Shown: one piece after another, positions 41,301 to 50,990 of the stretch
Layout: each line of letters begins with the position of its first letter
Numbering within the stretch: position 1 is the stretch's first letter
Source of the DNA: a candidate division BRC1 bacterium HGW-BRC1-1
GTDB lineage: Bacteria; Sumerlaeota; Sumerlaeia; Sumerlaeales; Sumerlaeaceae
Assembly (NCBI GenBank): GCA_002842095.1
Contig: PHCB01000001.1
Location: 248,001 to 312,000, forward strand
Reading direction: 5' to 3'
DNA: 64,000 nt
Notes under the pieces: model-generated
Seen by the model: the letters and a program-made list of their open reading frames with translations, nothing else
Database searches by the model: none
Told to the model about the DNA's origin: nothing
Made by a program: the position numbers and the translations under genes

Positions 41301-42433
41301 ATGCCGACAAGGTGAATCTGCGTTTCGAAATTTCCGATACTGGCATCGGCATCCCCGAAGATAAGATTGATCGGCTTTTTACCCCGTTCACCCAGGTGGA
41401 TGGATCCACCACCCGCAAATACGGGGGCACTGGCCTTGGATTGTCCATCTCAAGGCAATTAGCCGAATTGATGGAAGGCGAGATCGGCGTGAGAAGCCAG
41501 CCCGGTTCTGGTTCCACGTTCTGGTTCACCGTCCCGCTTCAGAAACAGACAAATCCTGTCCCTGTCTGTGATGTGAAGTTTGGGGTCCTGAAGGGAACCA
41601 AGGTGCTTGTGGTGGACGACAACGACACCAATCGGTTGCTGGCCGATCTTCTCCTGAAATCGTGGGGATGCCGGTTTGAAGAGGCCGCCGGCGGCGAGCA
41701 GGCTCTTGAACTCCTTCATGCGGCGGCGGCGGCCGGCGACCCCTTCCAAGTCGCCATTCTGGACATGGCAATGCCCCAAATGGACGGCGGGGAGTTGGGG
41801 CGCAGAATCAAGGGTGACGCGGCAATCCGCGAGACGCTGTTGATCATGATGACTTCGCTCGGGAGGCGCGGTGAGGCTGGCAATCTGGAAAAGATCGGTT
41901 TTTCCGGATACTTGACAAAACCCATCCGTCATTCGCAGTTTCGCGACTGCCTTGCGTTGGTCTTGGGACAGGCGGGTACTTCCCCCAAACAGGGTCTGCA
42001 AAGTATTGTGACGCGGCACACCGTTGCCGAGTCGCGCAAGCGCAGAGCGCGTATTCTGCTGGCCGAGGACAACGTCGTGAATCAGATGGTCGCAGTGAAG
42101 CTGCTGGAGAAGCTGGGCTACCACGCCGATATCGTGGCCAACGGCCGGGACGCACTCGAGGCTATGAAGCGAATCCCGTACGAACTGGTGCTGATGGACT
42201 GCCAGATGCCGGAGATGGATGGTTTCGAGGCGACCGTGGCCATCCGACAGGGTTCTGCGGGGGAAAACTCCCAAAATGTCCCCATCATCGCCCTTACCGC
42301 CAACGTACTCAAGGGCGACCGTGAGCGCTGTATCGAAACCGGAATGAACGATTACCTTGGCAAACCGATTCAGACCGCCGAGCTTGCCGAGATAATAGGG
42401 AAATGGCTCCTTCGGGGGAACGGCGAAGTGTAA
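38333..42433 (+). CDS. Hybrid sensor histidine kinase: periplasmic sensor, PAS domains, HisKA-HATPase, two receiver domains
   Basis: TM segments; [25 protein letters not shown]; HATPase motifs; REC1 [18 protein letters not shown] and REC2 [20 protein letters not shown]. Confidence 0.95.
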   Translation: [1366 protein letters not shown]

Positions 42434-42751
42434 GAGACACGGATCACGATGGCCGGATTCCACTTCCTGCCACACGATTCCCGTGAATGCGCGCCGCGCC
42501 TCTTGTTATCTATGCCACGAAGCTTTTCCCGTACTGAGAAACAGAACCTCTCTGGTATCAAACAGAGTGAACGCTCACTGTCGAACAAATCTCAGCCTGG
42601 GTGCCGCAACGCGCAGAGTCGCGTCTATGCGGTCGGAGCAACAAAAAATCGCCGCCCCACGAGGGCGCGAAAACATACGACAGAAATAGAGCTGAAAGCC
42701 GGCCGACCAGGAGCGTTATCCGCCAGCCGCCGCAACACAGGAGATTCACCT

Positions 42752-44509
42752 TTGAGTTTTACCAGCTTCAACCTCGACCCGCGCGTCGCCGCGGGCGTGC
42801 TCGCTTGCAAGTACGAAACCCCCACCCCGATTCAGAAGCACTCAATCCCCCCCGCTATTGAAGGCCGCGATATTCTTGGCCTGGCCCAAACGGGAACCGG
42901 GAAAACCGCCGCCTTCGCGCTGCCCATTCTTCACCGCCTGCTTGACGGCCCCCGCGGAACCCTCCGCGCCCTCATCATGGCCCCCACGCGTGAACTGGCA
43001 GAGCAAATCCGCGCGGCCTTCGATCAGCTTTCGCGCCAAACCAAGCTGAAAACCGCCACCATTTATGGCGGCGTTGCCATCGGTCCCCAGCAGCGTGCCC
43101 TGCGTAATGGTGTCGACATCGTCGTCGCCTGCCCCGGCCGCCTGCTCGATCACATGCGCCAGCGGTCCATCAACCTTTCGCGTGTCGAAATTCTCGTTCT
43201 CGACGAAGCCGACATGATGCTCGACATGGGCTTCCTGCCCGATGTGCGCCGCATCATCGAGGGCCTTCCCAACGAACGCCAGAACCTGCTCTTCAGCGCC
43301 ACCATGCCCGCAGCCATCCGCGATCTCTCGGGTGACATTCTGCGCAACCCGGCCACCTTCCATGTTCCCCACAGCAAGCCCATCGAGACGGTTGCCCACG
43401 CTCTTTATCCCGTGCACCAGCAGCAGAAGACCCACATGCTGCTGCACCTGCTGCGCCAGACAGAGACCGGCTCGGTGCTCATCTTCACGCGCACGAAACA
43501 CCGTGCAAAGCGCGTTGCAACCCAGTTGACCGCAGAAGGTTTTAATGCCACCAGCCTTCAGGGCAATCTCTCGCAGAATGCCCGTCAGGCCGCCCTCGGC
43601 GGATTCCGTCGCGGCACCTTCGACATTCTCGTAGCCACCGACATCGCCGCCCGCGGCATCGACATTGCCGACGTTTCCCACGTCATCAATTACGATATGC
43701 CCGACACGACCGATGCCTACACGCACCGCATCGGACGCACCGGCCGCGCCACCCGCACGGGTGATGCCTTCACGCTGTCGGCCCCCGAAGACGAGCCAAC
43801 GGTACGCGCCATCGAGCGCATCCTCGGCTCGCCCATCGAACGCCGCAGCACCACCGATGCGAACCTGCCCGCCGTGAGCGGCGGAACGCCTTCGCCCCGT
43901 GGCGAGGGACGTAACAACCGCGCACGCAATGGCAGCGGACCGAAGTCACGCGATGACCGCGGCGATCGCAAACCCCGCTTTGGGAAGAGCGAAAAGCGCT
44001 CCTCTTCCGACGCACCCCGCAGAGACGCGCGCCCGGCTCGCGGACGCCGCAACGGGTCCAGCGACAGCGACAACACATTCACACCGAGCACCTACCGCTC
44101 TGCCGGTCCCAAGCGCAAGCCCGCCTCCAACGGCGACAGCTTCGCACCCCGCCCACGGAAATTCGATGACGCCTCGCGGCGCACCGAACAACCTGCCCGC
44201 GGTGGACGCCGCAACTTCGACGATCGCTTCGAGCAAGCCGACCGCCGCGCACGCAATGGCAACGACCGCCCCACCAATGGCGCCAACGTTGATCCCCTTT
44301 CGTCAGGCTTCATCCGCTCTGCCCGCCTGGTGGAAGACGTGGTGGCACCCAACCGTCCCGGACGCTCGAACCGCTTCGACCGCTTCATGCGGCCTGACGG
44401 TCCTCCCGCACCCGGTCGCGGACCCAGTCGCAAGAGCAGCCCTAGCGGACCTCGCGCCGGCAGCGGTTTCCCCCGCGGCGTGCGCAAGTCTGCCCCCAAA
44501 GGCCGCTAA
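42752..44509 (+). CDS. DEAD-box RNA helicase (RhlE-like) with Arg/Gly-rich disordered C-terminus
   Basis: TPIQKHSIPPAIEGRDILGLAQTGTGKTAAF, LDEADMMLDMGF, FSATMP, HRIGRTGRATRTG. TTG at 42752 with upstream AGGAG preferred. Confidence 0.92.
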   Translation: MSFTSFNLDPRVAAGVLACKYETPTPIQKHSIPPAIEGRDILGLAQTGTGKTAAFALPILHRLLDGPRGTLRALIMAPTRELAEQIRAAFDQLSRQTKLKTATIYGGVAIGPQQRALRNGVDIVVACPGRLLDHMRQRSINLSRVEILVLDEADMMLDMGFLPDVRRIIEGLPNERQNLLFSATMPAAIRDLSGDILRNPATFHVPHSKPIETVAHALYPVHQQQKTHMLLHLLRQTETGSVLIFTRTKHRAKRVATQLTAEGFNATSLQGNLSQNARQAALGGFRRGTFDILVATDIAARGIDIADVSHVINYDMPDTTDAYTHRIGRTGRATRTGDAFTLSAPEDEPTVRAIERILGSPIERRSTTDANLPAVSGGTPSPRGEGRNNRARNGSGPKSRDDRGDRKPRFGKSEKRSSSDAPRRDARPARGRRNGSSDSDNTFTPSTYRSAGPKRKPASNGDSFAPRPRKFDDASRRTEQPARGGRRNFDDRFEQADRRARNGNDRPTNGANVDPLSSGFIRSARLVEDVVAPNRPGRSNRFDRFMRPDGPPAPGRGPSRKSSPSGPRAGSGFPRGVRKSAPKGR

Positions 44510-44547
44510 GTTCCACCAGCAGCCTCAAACAAAATAACCCGTAAACT

Positions 44548-44586
44548 AACGGCGAGTCGCTCCCTGAAAAGAGTGGCTCGCCGTTT
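44548..44586 (+). terminator. Rho-independent terminator after the helicase gene
   Basis: AACGGCGAGTCGCTC ... GAGTGGCTCGCCGTT followed by TTGCTTTTT. Confidence 0.8.
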
Positions 44587-44592
44587 TGCTTT

Positions 44593-47556
44593 TTACGGGC
44601 CCTCGGGAAGCTTCAGCGCCTTTGCGATAACCTGCGCCAGATGCAGCGCCTCGCGGTCGGTTTCCTGATCCACCTGCTCGCGACAACTGAACCCATCGGT
44701 GATGATCATCGTCTTCGCTCCGGCCTCGCGCACCGCCGGCAGCAACACGCGCTCGCCCACCGCCACCGACACGTCGTAATGTTCCTTGCTGAAACCGAAG
44801 CTGCCCGCCATGCCGCAACATCCGCTGTCGGGAGTTTCCACTGTGAGGCCCATCCGTTTCAGCAGGGCCTCATCGGGTGCCAGCGACATCACTGCTTTCT
44901 GGTGGCAGTGGCCATGCAACACGGCCTTGTCACCCGGCTCAAATTGCGGAGGCACCCAATCCGGCGCATGAATCTGCAAGAACTCCGCCAGCACGAAAAC
45001 CTGCTTGCTCAACTTTTTAGCAAGCGGATCGTCCGGAAACAAATTCAGCAATTCATCGCGAAACACAGCCACGCAACTCGGCTCCAACCCCACGATGGGC
45101 GTGCCCGCTTCGATCTCGTCGCGGAGCACCGTCATCACCTGCTGGAGCAACCGACGCGCCAGCCCCAGCATCCCGTGGTCGTACAGCGGCCGACCGCAAC
45201 AGAGTGATTCCTTCGGCACGCGCACATCAAATCCGGCGTGCTCCAGCACCCGCAAGCCCGCCCGCGCAATGTCCGGCGTGAAGTGATTGTTGAACGTGTC
45301 CGCCCACAGAATCACCCTCGGTTTTGCTGCCGTTGATGGCCTGACGCAATCTGACCCGCCGTTTCGCTTAAACCACCGCTTGAAGGTTTGCCGTGCAAAC
45401 TTTGGCATTTGCCGTTGCTGCGCAACCCCGCCCATACGCTTTACCACTGCCGAAATACCCGGGGTCTGCGTAAAGAAATTCACCAGCCCTGGCACCCCCG
45501 GCATCCACGTCGCCATCCGCGCCCACCAATAAATCAACCCCATCGCATACGAACGCGCGGGCCGCAGCCGCCCTTTGTAATGGTGGCTGAGGAACTCCGC
45601 CTTATACGTCGCCATGTCCACATTCACGGGGCAATCAGTCTTGCACCCCTTGCATGCCAGACAGAGGTCCAGCGCTTCTTTCACTTCCTCGCTTTTCCAT
45701 CCATCGCGAATCACATCGCCCCGCAGCATTTCACCCAGCAAATGGGCGCGCCCACGAGTGGAATATTTCTCCTCGCGCGTCACCATGAAACTCGGGCACA
45801 TGGTGCCGCCCTCGGTGTGACGACAGCGCCCCACGCCCACGCAACGGGTCAGCGCCCGCGCGAAGCTGAAGTTGCTTTCAGAGTACGAAAATTCCGTCTC
45901 GCCCTTCCAGGGCACATGGTCCGGTCCGTATTTCAAGTCCGCATCGGGCGCGTTGGCATCCACCAGCTTGCCGGGGTTCATGCGGTTGTCGGGATCCCAG
46001 ACGGCCTTAAATTCCGCGAATGCTCCCATCAGTTCCACACCAAACATTTTCGGCAGCAAATGCGCCCGGGCCTGCCCGTCGCCATGCTCGCCCGAAATCG
46101 AGCCACCGTATTTGACCACCAAATCTGCAGCCTCATCGAGGAACGCGAGGAACTTGTCCACACCTTCGCGCGTCTTCAGATCAAAATCGATGCGCATGTG
46201 CACGCAACCGTCACCAAAGTGACCATACATGGCCGCCTCGTACCCATAGCGATCACGCAACACGGCGAACTCGCGCAGATACCCACCCAATTTCTCCGGC
46301 GGAACCGCCGCGTCTTCCCAACCGGGCCACGTATTACGATTATCCGGCAGGAAAGCCGTGGCACCCAGCCCCGACTTACGAACTTCCCACACCAGTTTCT
46401 CTTCCGCCGGATCGCTCATCAGCTTCATCGTCGGTGCATCTGCATGTTGGGCAAGCGCCGCCATCAGACCGCGACATTTCTCGTCCGCCTCTTCGCGCGA
46501 CTCGCCGCCGAACTCCACCAACAGCCACCCGCGCCCCTCCGGCAACACGGATTCATGGCCGCCCCCCCTGGCCATATCCTCGCGCTTGGCCTGCTTCGCC
46601 TTCAGGAAGTTGAGGAGATAATCGTCCATCCCCTCCAGCCCCACCGGTTTGTGGGTCATAATCTCCGGCACGTGATCCGCCGAAACGTAAACATCCGGAT
46701 AGCCCAGCACGAGCAGCGAACGCACCGACGGACTATGCACGATGTCCAACTTCGCGCCGAGGATGGTCACGCAGGTTCCCTCGGTCCCGACCAACGCCCG
46801 CGCAACATTGAACCCGTTTTCAGGCAGAAGCTCATCGAGATTGAACCCCGACACGCGCCGCGGAATGCGCGGGAAACGTGCGCGAACAAGATCGCCGTAA
46901 CGATCCGCAATCCGTTTCAGTGCGGCGTAAATCTCCCCCCGCCGTCCGCCCTCGGCAATAATCTGTTCCAATTCCTCGGGCGTGGTCGCCCCCACCGTCA
47001 TGCGGACGCCGTCGTAGGTCAGAATATCCAACTCACGCACATTATCCACCGTGCGCCCCGCCATCACGGAGTGGATGCCGCACGAATTGTTGCCGATCAT
47101 CCCGCCCAGCGTGCAGCGGTCGTGGGTCGCCGGGTCAGGCCCGAAAGTCAGGTGATGGCGCTCCGCCTCCTTGCGCAGATCATCCAGCACCGTGCCGGGC
47201 TCCACCCGCGCCGTTCGCGCTACGGGATCCACCTCCAGCACCCGGTTCATGTACTTCGAAAAATCAAAACAAACCGCCACGTTGCAGCACTGCCCCGCCA
47301 GGCTTGTCCCCCCTCCCCGACCAAAAATGGGCGCCTTGTAACGGCGACAGATAGCCACCGCATGAATCACATCCTCCACGCTGCGCGGAATCACCACGCC
47401 AATCGGCACCTGCCGGTAGTTCGACGCATCAACCGCATACATCGCCCTGCTGCCCGCATCAAACCGCACTTCACCCAGCAGGACACCCTTCAGTTCCGCC
47501 GCCAGTGCTGCCGCCTGGGGGAACTCCTCCGTGGAAACCATCGCGCTTTCATTCAT
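44593..47556 (-). CDS. FAD-linked oxidase plus Fe-S/CCG-domain oxidoreductase fusion (D-lactate/glycolate dehydrogenase-like)
   Basis: PIFGRGGGTSLAGQCCNVAVCFDFSKYMNRVLEVDP (FAD_binding_4), CLACKGCKTDCPVNVDMATYK, GCCGMAGSFGF. Confidence 0.94.
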   Translation of the reverse strand: MNESAMVSTEEFPQAAALAAELKGVLLGEVRFDAGSRAMYAVDASNYRQVPIGVVIPRSVEDVIHAVAICRRYKAPIFGRGGGTSLAGQCCNVAVCFDFSKYMNRVLEVDPVARTARVEPGTVLDDLRKEAERHHLTFGPDPATHDRCTLGGMIGNNSCGIHSVMAGRTVDNVRELDILTYDGVRMTVGATTPEELEQIIAEGGRRGEIYAALKRIADRYGDLVRARFPRIPRRVSGFNLDELLPENGFNVARALVGTEGTCVTILGAKLDIVHSPSVRSLLVLGYPDVYVSADHVPEIMTHKPVGLEGMDDYLLNFLKAKQAKREDMARGGGHESVLPEGRGWLLVEFGGESREEADEKCRGLMAALAQHADAPTMKLMSDPAEEKLVWEVRKSGLGATAFLPDNRNTWPGWEDAAVPPEKLGGYLREFAVLRDRYGYEAAMYGHFGDGCVHMRIDFDLKTREGVDKFLAFLDEAADLVVKYGGSISGEHGDGQARAHLLPKMFGVELMGAFAEFKAVWDPDNRMNPGKLVDANAPDADLKYGPDHVPWKGETEFSYSESNFSFARALTRCVGVGRCRHTEGGTMCPSFMVTREEKYSTRGRAHLLGEMLRGDVIRDGWKSEEVKEALDLCLACKGCKTDCPVNVDMATYKAEFLSHHYKGRLRPARSYAMGLIYWWARMATWMPGVPGLVNFFTQTPGISAVVKRMGGVAQQRQMPKFARQTFKRWFKRNGGSDCVRPSTAAKPRVILWADTFNNHFTPDIARAGLRVLEHAGFDVRVPKESLCCGRPLYDHGMLGLARRLLQQVMTVLRDEIEAGTPIVGLEPSCVAVFRDELLNLFPDDPLAKKLSKQVFVLAEFLQIHAPDWVPPQFEPGDKAVLHGHCHQKAVMSLAPDEALLKRMGLTVETPDSGCCGMAGSFGFSKEHYDVSVAVGERVLLPAVREAGAKTMIITDGFSCREQVDQETDREALHLAQVIAKALKLPEGP

Positions 47557-47645
47557 AACCCCGCTGTTGCCACAGAAAAGCCCAACGCCGCAAGCGACAA
47601 TATCCCGACATCAATCAAGCAGTCCGACCTTCCCGGCCATCATTC

Positions 47646-47654
47646 TGGTATAAT
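47646..47654 (+). promoter_or_regulatory. Extended -10 promoter element (TGGTATAAT) upstream of the GGDEF/EAL gene
   Basis: TGnTATAAT read directly about 65 bp upstream of the start. Confidence 0.4.
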
Positions 47655-47717
47655 GCAAATCGATGGACTTTTGTTGGATGGCTTGTCAGTATTTTAAAAC
47701 ATATTAACTGAACCCCA

Positions 47718-50513
47718 TTGATTTCTCTCGCCCTCATACAAAACCTCGCCCTCCTGGTGGCCCTGAGTGTTTTTTCCACGTTGCTGGAAAAACGCAGACC
47801 GTCAGTGTCACGCTGGGGTGCGCTGATGCAGGGAGTTTTGTTTGGCGGAGCCGCCACCATAGGCATGTTGCAATCGGTCACCCTGCAACCCGGTCTCTTC
47901 TTCGATGGGCGCTCCGTGATGATCAGTCTCGCAGCTTTATTCTTCGGGCCATGGACAACCCTGGTGGCAGCGCTTCTCACCATCGCCATGCGAGTTTATA
48001 TAGGTGGTGCCGGGATGTATGTCGGTGTCGCGGTGGTGCTGAGTTCAGCCGCTCTGGGTCTCGCTGCGCGAAAATATTTCGACATTGCCCACCATCCCCC
48101 CCGAGGTCGGTTTCTGCTGGGTTTCGGTCTTATGGTTCATATCGTCATGATGATCATCATGACGTTTTTACCTTGGGCCACCAGCATTTACACACTCACC
48201 GAGCTCACCCTCCCGGTACTAATTCTCTACCCCATTGCCACCCTGCTTGCGGGCATAATTCTATCGAATCACTTCGCATCCGTTCAAATATTGGATGCGC
48301 TTAAAGAAAGCGAAACGCGATTCCGCACCCTGTTTGAAGATGCCCCCGCCGTTTCACTTCTCACCAGTCCGGACACCCATCAGATCCTTGCCGCCAATAA
48401 CCGCGCATGCGCCTACTACGGCCTTCCTGCCGAAAAACTGATCACCCTTTCTTTGTCAGATTTTGACGTCGCTCCTTCTGTCCAAAAAGGTCCCGCCCCG
48501 CATCCATCCAAAGACAGCCATTATTTCAAACGACAGATCGTGCAGGGGCAACAACGGGAGGTGGAAATCCACACAAGCAGCGTAGTCGTGGAGGGGGAAA
48601 AATGCCTACACACACTCATCAATGACATCACCCGGCGACTCCACGATGAGGCTGTCATCCTTACCCATGTGCAGCGCCAGCGAGCCACTTCCCTACTGGG
48701 ACAAAAAGCGCTTAAGGGAAGCTCAATTGAAGTGTTGCTGAACCAAACTGTGGCCGTCGTGGCCGATACGTTGGGCGCAGACCACTGCACCATCTTGCAA
48801 CAAACATCACCACAAAGCCACAACGTCGAGATCGTTGCCTCTGTTGAGAGAGAAACCCGCATCAAACCCGACGAGGCCGGCACAGCGGAAGAGCTTCATA
48901 CCCAGGCGAGATTTGCACTACTGACCGGCGAGCCCGTAACCTCAAACGATTTGCGCTCCGAAACAAGATTCGACGGCACCACGCTTCACAAAACCACCGG
49001 TGTTGTGAGCGCTGCGTGTGTCATCATCCGTGGCCAGAACACCCCTTACGGTGTCCTCGAAGTGCAATCCCTGACCCCTCATGACTTCGACCCTGACGAA
49101 ATCAATTTCCTGCAAAATATCGCAAACATCCTCGCCGAGGCGATCTTACGGAAATCCGCCGAGGAGCGTATCCTCCACGACAACCTTCACGATCCCCTCA
49201 CCGGCCTGCCCAACCGATCTCTACTCGCACGTCGCACCGCCGAGGCATTTGAGAAATTTACGCGTAACGCCCCCGACACCTTCGCCCTGCTCATTATCGA
49301 CATAGACCGATTCAAAAACATCAACGACATACAAGGCCATGCAACCGGCGATCTGGTTCTCGTCGAAACGGCACGACGCCTGCGCTGTGCAGCACGCCCG
49401 TCAGATACCATAGCCCGTGTGGGAGGCGATGAGTTTGCGCTCCTGATGCAGGGATTTGACGCCGATTATACACCAACCGTCGTGGCCGAGCAAATCCTGT
49501 CGCTCCTTCAAGCTCCCTTCATGTTTGAAAAGACCAGCGTCGAACTCACGGCCACCATGGGTATTGTTGTGGCCACGGAAAACCACGACTCCCCCGGCCA
49601 GATCATCCGAGACGCTGACATTGCTTTGTATCGCGCAAAATCGACACAGCGCAGCGGTTACCAATTTTTCGATAGCGAAATGCATGAACGCATTCTCGAA
49701 CGCATGGAGTTGGAGGGCGACCTACGCCACGCCCTGCAACGAGACGAAATGGCTCTTCACCTGCAGCCCATCATTTCTCTCAAGACCGGCCACATCGAAA
49801 TGTTTGAAGCGCTCCTGCGCTGGACCCACCCCCGGCGCGGCATGGTTCCCCCCGATCTCTTCATCCCCATTGCCGAGGAAACCGGCATCATTCATTCCCT
49901 CGGAGATTGGGTCACTCGCAAAGCGGCAGACACCATTGCCCAATGGGACGGGGCCACACCGCTATACCTCAGCATCAACATCTCTCCCGTCGAAATCCTC
50001 CCCCCTCACGTTTCCCCCGATAATATTAAAAAGCAAAACCCCGCCTCCGAAAGTTTGGAGAAACGCATAATCCGCATCGCCTCTGAGAAGGGCATCGACC
50101 CCGGTGGACTGGGAATTGAGATTACTGAAAACGTTCGTATCAAAGATCAGGTTGGCGTCAAAGAACTACTCAGTGATCTGGTGGAACACGGCTTCCCGCT
50201 GCTCCTCGACGATTTCGGCACGGGCTATTCCTCGCTAGCCTATCTGCTCGACCTGCCATTCACCAAGGTCAAACTCGACCGCGCGTTTACCTCCGCTGTG
50301 TCCAGCGGCAACCGCACGCACCACCTCATGCAAGGCATCATAATGCTGGCTCATTCGGTCGGCCTGCAAGTCGTGGCCGAGGGTGTGGAAAATGTCGAGC
50401 AGCTGCAACTTCTGCGCGCCGCCGGTTGCGATCAGGCCCAGGGATTTTACATTTCTCAAGCCCTGCCGGTCGAAAAAGCGCACGAGCTTGCGGCATCCGG
50501 CAGGCAGTGGTGA
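47718..50513 (+). CDS. 5TMR-LYT-PAS-GAF-GGDEF-EAL cyclic-di-GMP signalling protein
   Basis: LytS-type 5TM N-terminus; RPSDTIARVGGDEF (I-site RxxD plus GGDEF); EALLRW, IEITEN, LLLDDFGTGYSSL (EAL motifs). Confidence 0.95.
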   Translation: MISLALIQNLALLVALSVFSTLLEKRRPSVSRWGALMQGVLFGGAATIGMLQSVTLQPGLFFDGRSVMISLAALFFGPWTTLVAALLTIAMRVYIGGAGMYVGVAVVLSSAALGLAARKYFDIAHHPPRGRFLLGFGLMVHIVMMIIMTFLPWATSIYTLTELTLPVLILYPIATLLAGIILSNHFASVQILDALKESETRFRTLFEDAPAVSLLTSPDTHQILAANNRACAYYGLPAEKLITLSLSDFDVAPSVQKGPAPHPSKDSHYFKRQIVQGQQREVEIHTSSVVVEGEKCLHTLINDITRRLHDEAVILTHVQRQRATSLLGQKALKGSSIEVLLNQTVAVVADTLGADHCTILQQTSPQSHNVEIVASVERETRIKPDEAGTAEELHTQARFALLTGEPVTSNDLRSETRFDGTTLHKTTGVVSAACVIIRGQNTPYGVLEVQSLTPHDFDPDEINFLQNIANILAEAILRKSAEERILHDNLHDPLTGLPNRSLLARRTAEAFEKFTRNAPDTFALLIIDIDRFKNINDIQGHATGDLVLVETARRLRCAARPSDTIARVGGDEFALLMQGFDADYTPTVVAEQILSLLQAPFMFEKTSVELTATMGIVVATENHDSPGQIIRDADIALYRAKSTQRSGYQFFDSEMHERILERMELEGDLRHALQRDEMALHLQPIISLKTGHIEMFEALLRWTHPRRGMVPPDLFIPIAEETGIIHSLGDWVTRKAADTIAQWDGATPLYLSINISPVEILPPHVSPDNIKKQNPASESLEKRIIRIASEKGIDPGGLGIEITENVRIKDQVGVKELLSDLVEHGFPLLLDDFGTGYSSLAYLLDLPFTKVKLDRAFTSAVSSGNRTHHLMQGIIMLAHSVGLQVVAEGVENVEQLQLLRAAGCDQAQGFYISQALPVEKAHELAASGRQW

Positions 50514-50561
50514 TTCGGACTCATCCGCACACTTTAATGAAGTTGCAGCACCGCGGAGAGT

Positions 50562-50939
50562 TTGGTTTTGGTAATGGCAATGGGCAGCGAAGCATCTAAA
50601 TACATCCGGCTACGGATTCGGATGACGAATGACGAGGCTGCCATCGGCCCGGGCAAGGCCGATCTGCTGGAGTTGATTGCAGACAAAGGCTCCATTTCTG
50701 CGGCGGCCCGGGAGATGGGGATGTCATTCCGGCGCGCATGGGCCCTGGTACAAATAATGAACACCGCCTTTGTGCAACCTTTGGTGAAGTGTGAAACAGG
50801 CGGCTCCCACGGTGGGGGCGCGTCGCTTACAGCCGAGGGAATCAAGATTCTCAAAGAATACCGATCAGCCGAAGAAGCCGCCATGAAAGCCGCGCGGCCC
50901 CATATCAAACGCATCCGCGCACGCATGCGGAAAGAATAG
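50562..50939 (+). CDS. ModE-type winged-helix HTH protein (N-terminal domain only)
   Basis: IGPGKADLLELIADKGSISAAAREMGMSFRRAWALVQIMNTAFVQPLVKCETGGSHGGGASLTAEGIKILKEYR is the ModE/LysR HTH pattern. Confidence 0.88.
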   Translation: MVLVMAMGSEASKYIRLRIRMTNDEAAIGPGKADLLELIADKGSISAAAREMGMSFRRAWALVQIMNTAFVQPLVKCETGGSHGGGASLTAEGIKILKEYRSAEEAAMKAARPHIKRIRARMRKE

Positions 50940-50990
50940 CGGGGCGCGCCGCAAATCATCTTTCGGTTTGACTCCCGGAGCGCACCCCGT

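Noticed and set aside
45388-47697. 769-aa plus-strand ORF antisense to the FAD/Fe-S oxidoreductase
   Set aside because: The minus-strand protein has clear family motifs throughout; the antisense frame is low-complexity His/Arg/Pro-rich, as expected from strongly C-ending codons.
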